The notes under the pieces are model-generated. The model searched no databases. It saw nothing but the letters and a program-made list of their open reading frames with translations, and was not told the origin of the DNA. This document shows positions 62,968 through 64,000 of a stretch of 64,000 nt of DNA, piece by piece. Made by a program: the position numbers and the translations under genes. This DNA is from CAYQQR01 sp964420035 (GTDB lineage: Bacteria; Bacteroidota; Bacteroidia; Bacteroidales; SM23-62), in contig CAYQQR010000006.1 in assembly GCA_964420035.1 (NCBI GenBank), positions 41,984 to 105,983 on the forward strand, in the 5' to 3' direction. Position 1 is the stretch's first letter. Every line of letters starts with the position of its first letter.

Positions 62968-63645
62968 TCAACGATTGAGTTGATTATTTGGCCGTTTTAT
63001 TTTTGATACCAATCCATCGATGTGTTCGAATAAGTGCGGTTTAATGGGATTCCACATTGGATCAAGTATAAAGTCAATACCCTCACGTCTTGCAAGCTTA
63101 GCTGCGGGAACAAAATCACTATCACCAGAGATGAGTATAATCTGGTCAACCTGACCTTTAAGTGTAATCGAAGCGATATCCAAACCGATTTTAATGTCTA
63201 CCATTTTCTGCTGAAAATCAAATTGGACATCATCTTCGGTTAAGTCTTCTACTTTCAGTTTTTTTGAAAGTATATCTTTTGTTATTGTTGGTTTGATTAT
63301 CCAACGTTTACGATCCTCTAATATTCCAAGTCGAAGTGCTACTTTCCTTTTTTTTTTGAGTTCCTGAAAAAACTCACACTGAAATATGAATTGGTCTGTC
63401 TTTGAAAAGTCAACTACCTTGTTAGTGATTGGATTATGTTGTTTCTTGCTGTAAGGAAGACAATCATAGTAAAAGATACGATAAAGATCATAAATTTCAT
63501 TTTTAGCTTGAGATAAGTGCTTGAGACACATTTCCCAAAGATCTTTTGCTGTTCTAATTGAATCAAGGTTTTTAATTTTATTTATTGAACGATATCTTTT
63601 GATGAAAAAGCCACCATCCACTAATATTGCTGTTCGTTTATTCAT
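62968..63645 (-). CDS. NYN-domain (LabA/DUF88-type) ribonuclease-like protein
   Basis: 225 residues. NYN domain of the PIN-like nuclease fold: VDGGF (Asp10), KMVDIKIGLDIA (Asp150, Asp156) and ISGDSDFVPAAK (Asp175, Asp177), the acidic cluster that binds metal. No other domain. The codon use is AT-rich compared with the GC-richer genes to the left, which suggests transfer. A compact promoter and hairpin with U-tract lie directly before the start (63654-63762). Related proteins occur in phage defence and RNA-decay contexts; the specific job here is unknown. Confidence 0.88.
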   Translation of the reverse strand: MNKRTAILVDGGFFIKRYRSINKIKNLDSIRTAKDLWEMCLKHLSQAKNEIYDLYRIFYYDCLPYSKKQHNPITNKVVDFSKTDQFIFQCEFFQELKKKRKVALRLGILEDRKRWIIKPTITKDILSKKLKVEDLTEDDVQFDFQQKMVDIKIGLDIASITLKGQVDQIILISGDSDFVPAAKLARREGIDFILDPMWNPIKPHLFEHIDGLVSKIKRPNNQLNR

Positions 63646-63653
63646 TTATACAT

Positions 63654-63718
63654 AAAAAAAGCCCTAGGTTTGGCATTCTCGCTATAATCTAGATAAATGA
63701 GAATGCTTAACCCAGAGC
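63654..63718 (-). terminator. 20-bp hairpin with U-tract directly before the NYN start
   Basis: On the reverse strand GCTCTGGGTTAAGCATTCTC and GAGAATGCCAAACCTAGGGC pair (two mismatches, two wobble pairs) around an 18-nt loop, then TTTTTTT, ending eight bases before the NYN ATG. It may be the 3' end of a small RNA or an attenuator. Confidence 0.75.
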
Positions 63719-63730
63719 ATTATCTATAAG

Positions 63731-63762
63731 CGAAACTACAATTTCTGTTCCAAACATGCAAA
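63731..63762 (-). promoter_or_regulatory. promoter for the hairpin RNA and NYN gene
   Basis: TTTG (63762-63759), 20 nt, TAGTTTCG (63738-63731), one mismatch to the phylum consensus. The start would be about 5-10 nt before the hairpin, giving a terminated RNA of about 70 nt. Confidence 0.6.
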
Positions 63763-63832
63763 TATTGAAATTAATAATAACCTGTTTAGCAAACTTTTAT
63801 GCAAATCGTACCCCCCAATGAACATAAAAATA

Positions 63833-63999
63833 CTACTGATATTCAGGGAAGGGCCAGCCCATTTCAATACCTTCTTTGCTGATTGAATCTATCAAAGATC
63901 TATCAATATTAAATTCTTTTGCTATATCAGATTTGTATTCTTTAGCACTGTTATCCGACTAAATTCTCAAATCGGTAATTCTTCTTCTGTATAGCCCAT
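63833..63999 (-). pseudogene. broken reading frame at the right edge
   Basis: The reverse strand ends in an open frame of 41 codons with stop at 63833 (NSAKEYKSDIAKEFNIDRSL, then IDSISKEGIEMGWPFPEYQ). It is closed upstream by TAG at 63959-63961. Further upstream, in another frame, MGYTEEELPI stops at 63967. The two could be one gene broken by a frameshift and stop. No family recognised. Confidence 0.4.
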
Positions 64000-64000
64000 A

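Larger units (their letters stand above)
63646..64000. other. right edge: NYN leader and broken frame
   Basis: Holds the hairpin leader, its promoter and a broken open frame. No intact gene is visible. Confidence 0.7.

Noticed and set aside
62675..62971. 98-codon minus-strand frame across tRNA-Arg
   Set aside because: It covers the tRNA and the hairpin array; its apparent motif GGLEPPAY comes from reading the tRNA on the wrong strand.

Overview
The window looks like a chromosomal piece from a member of the Bacteroidota, probably a Bacteroidales-type anaerobe (inference). The evidence is: Bacteroidota-restricted families (DUF4837, DUF4252, IPExxxVDY, a PorE-like OmpA protein); a type IX secretion C-terminal domain on one cargo and a second one in a pseudogene remnant; promoters of the form TTTG-N19/20-TAnnTTTG; and almost no Shine-Dalgarno sequences. 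The oxygen-sensitive 2-hydroxyacyl-CoA dehydratase activase suggests an anaerobic lifestyle.

Layout. 1-10 kb (minus strand): housekeeping genes, namely the malic enzyme 5' end, pdxA, an M17 aminopeptidase, a DUF4837 lipoprotein, a lytic transglycosylase, gatA, tatA, rseP, dxr and an M23 peptidase. 10.2-15.7 kb: initiator tRNA followed by an accessory stretch with three ATPase genes (two DUF4143 paralogues and one archaeal-type AAA). Each ATPase has its own repeat or dyad at the promoter. A GH172 enzyme lies among them. 15.9-26 kb: a small holin-like membrane protein, an LMW phosphatase, a DUF3160 T9SS cargo, DUF4252, a GH9 lipoprotein, a TPR/PD40/OmpA/SPOR-like envelope protein and a DUF2179 membrane protein. 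26-36.5 kb: a SiaC-like phosphoprotein and, 7 kb away, its predicted kinase SiaB, with a flippase, a GT4, both RNases H, an S46 peptidase and an FtsX-type permease. 36.5-44.5 kb: a T9SS-domain remnant, kdsB, a sigma-54 activator, lptE, a TPR protein, secG, groES-groEL and lepA. 44.6-48.9 kb: a 1422-residue fused acyl-CoA dehydratase activase. 49-53.5 kb: a two-component system diverging from an acidic secreted protein, then a racemase. 53.6-61 kb: IPExxxVDY-rnc-fabF-acpP, purN, an M23 peptidase and leuS. 61.2-64 kb: a GT39 enzyme, tRNA-Arg, a hairpin array, a NYN-domain ribonuclease gene behind a compact promoter-hairpin-U-tract leader, and a broken reading frame at the edge.

Genes that work together: envelope biogenesis (kdsB, lptE, secG, tatA, rseP, lytic transglycosylase, M23 peptidases), isoprenoid and fatty acid synthesis (dxr; acpP-fabF), protein folding and translation (groESL, lepA, gatA, leuS, two tRNAs), RNA processing (rnc, rnhA, rnhB) and polysaccharide or peptide scavenging (GH9, GH172, S46, M17).

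The most interesting unexplained structure is the NYN gene leader at about 63.65-63.76 kb. It has the layout promoter, 20-bp hairpin, U-tract, RNase gene. Next are a palindrome filling the acpP promoter spacer, an OmpR-like site between the two-component operon and the acidic secreted protein, and a tRNA-end repeat bracketing a DUF4143 ATPase. Many intergenic regions also carry short degenerate tandem or dispersed repeats that seem characteristic of this genome.
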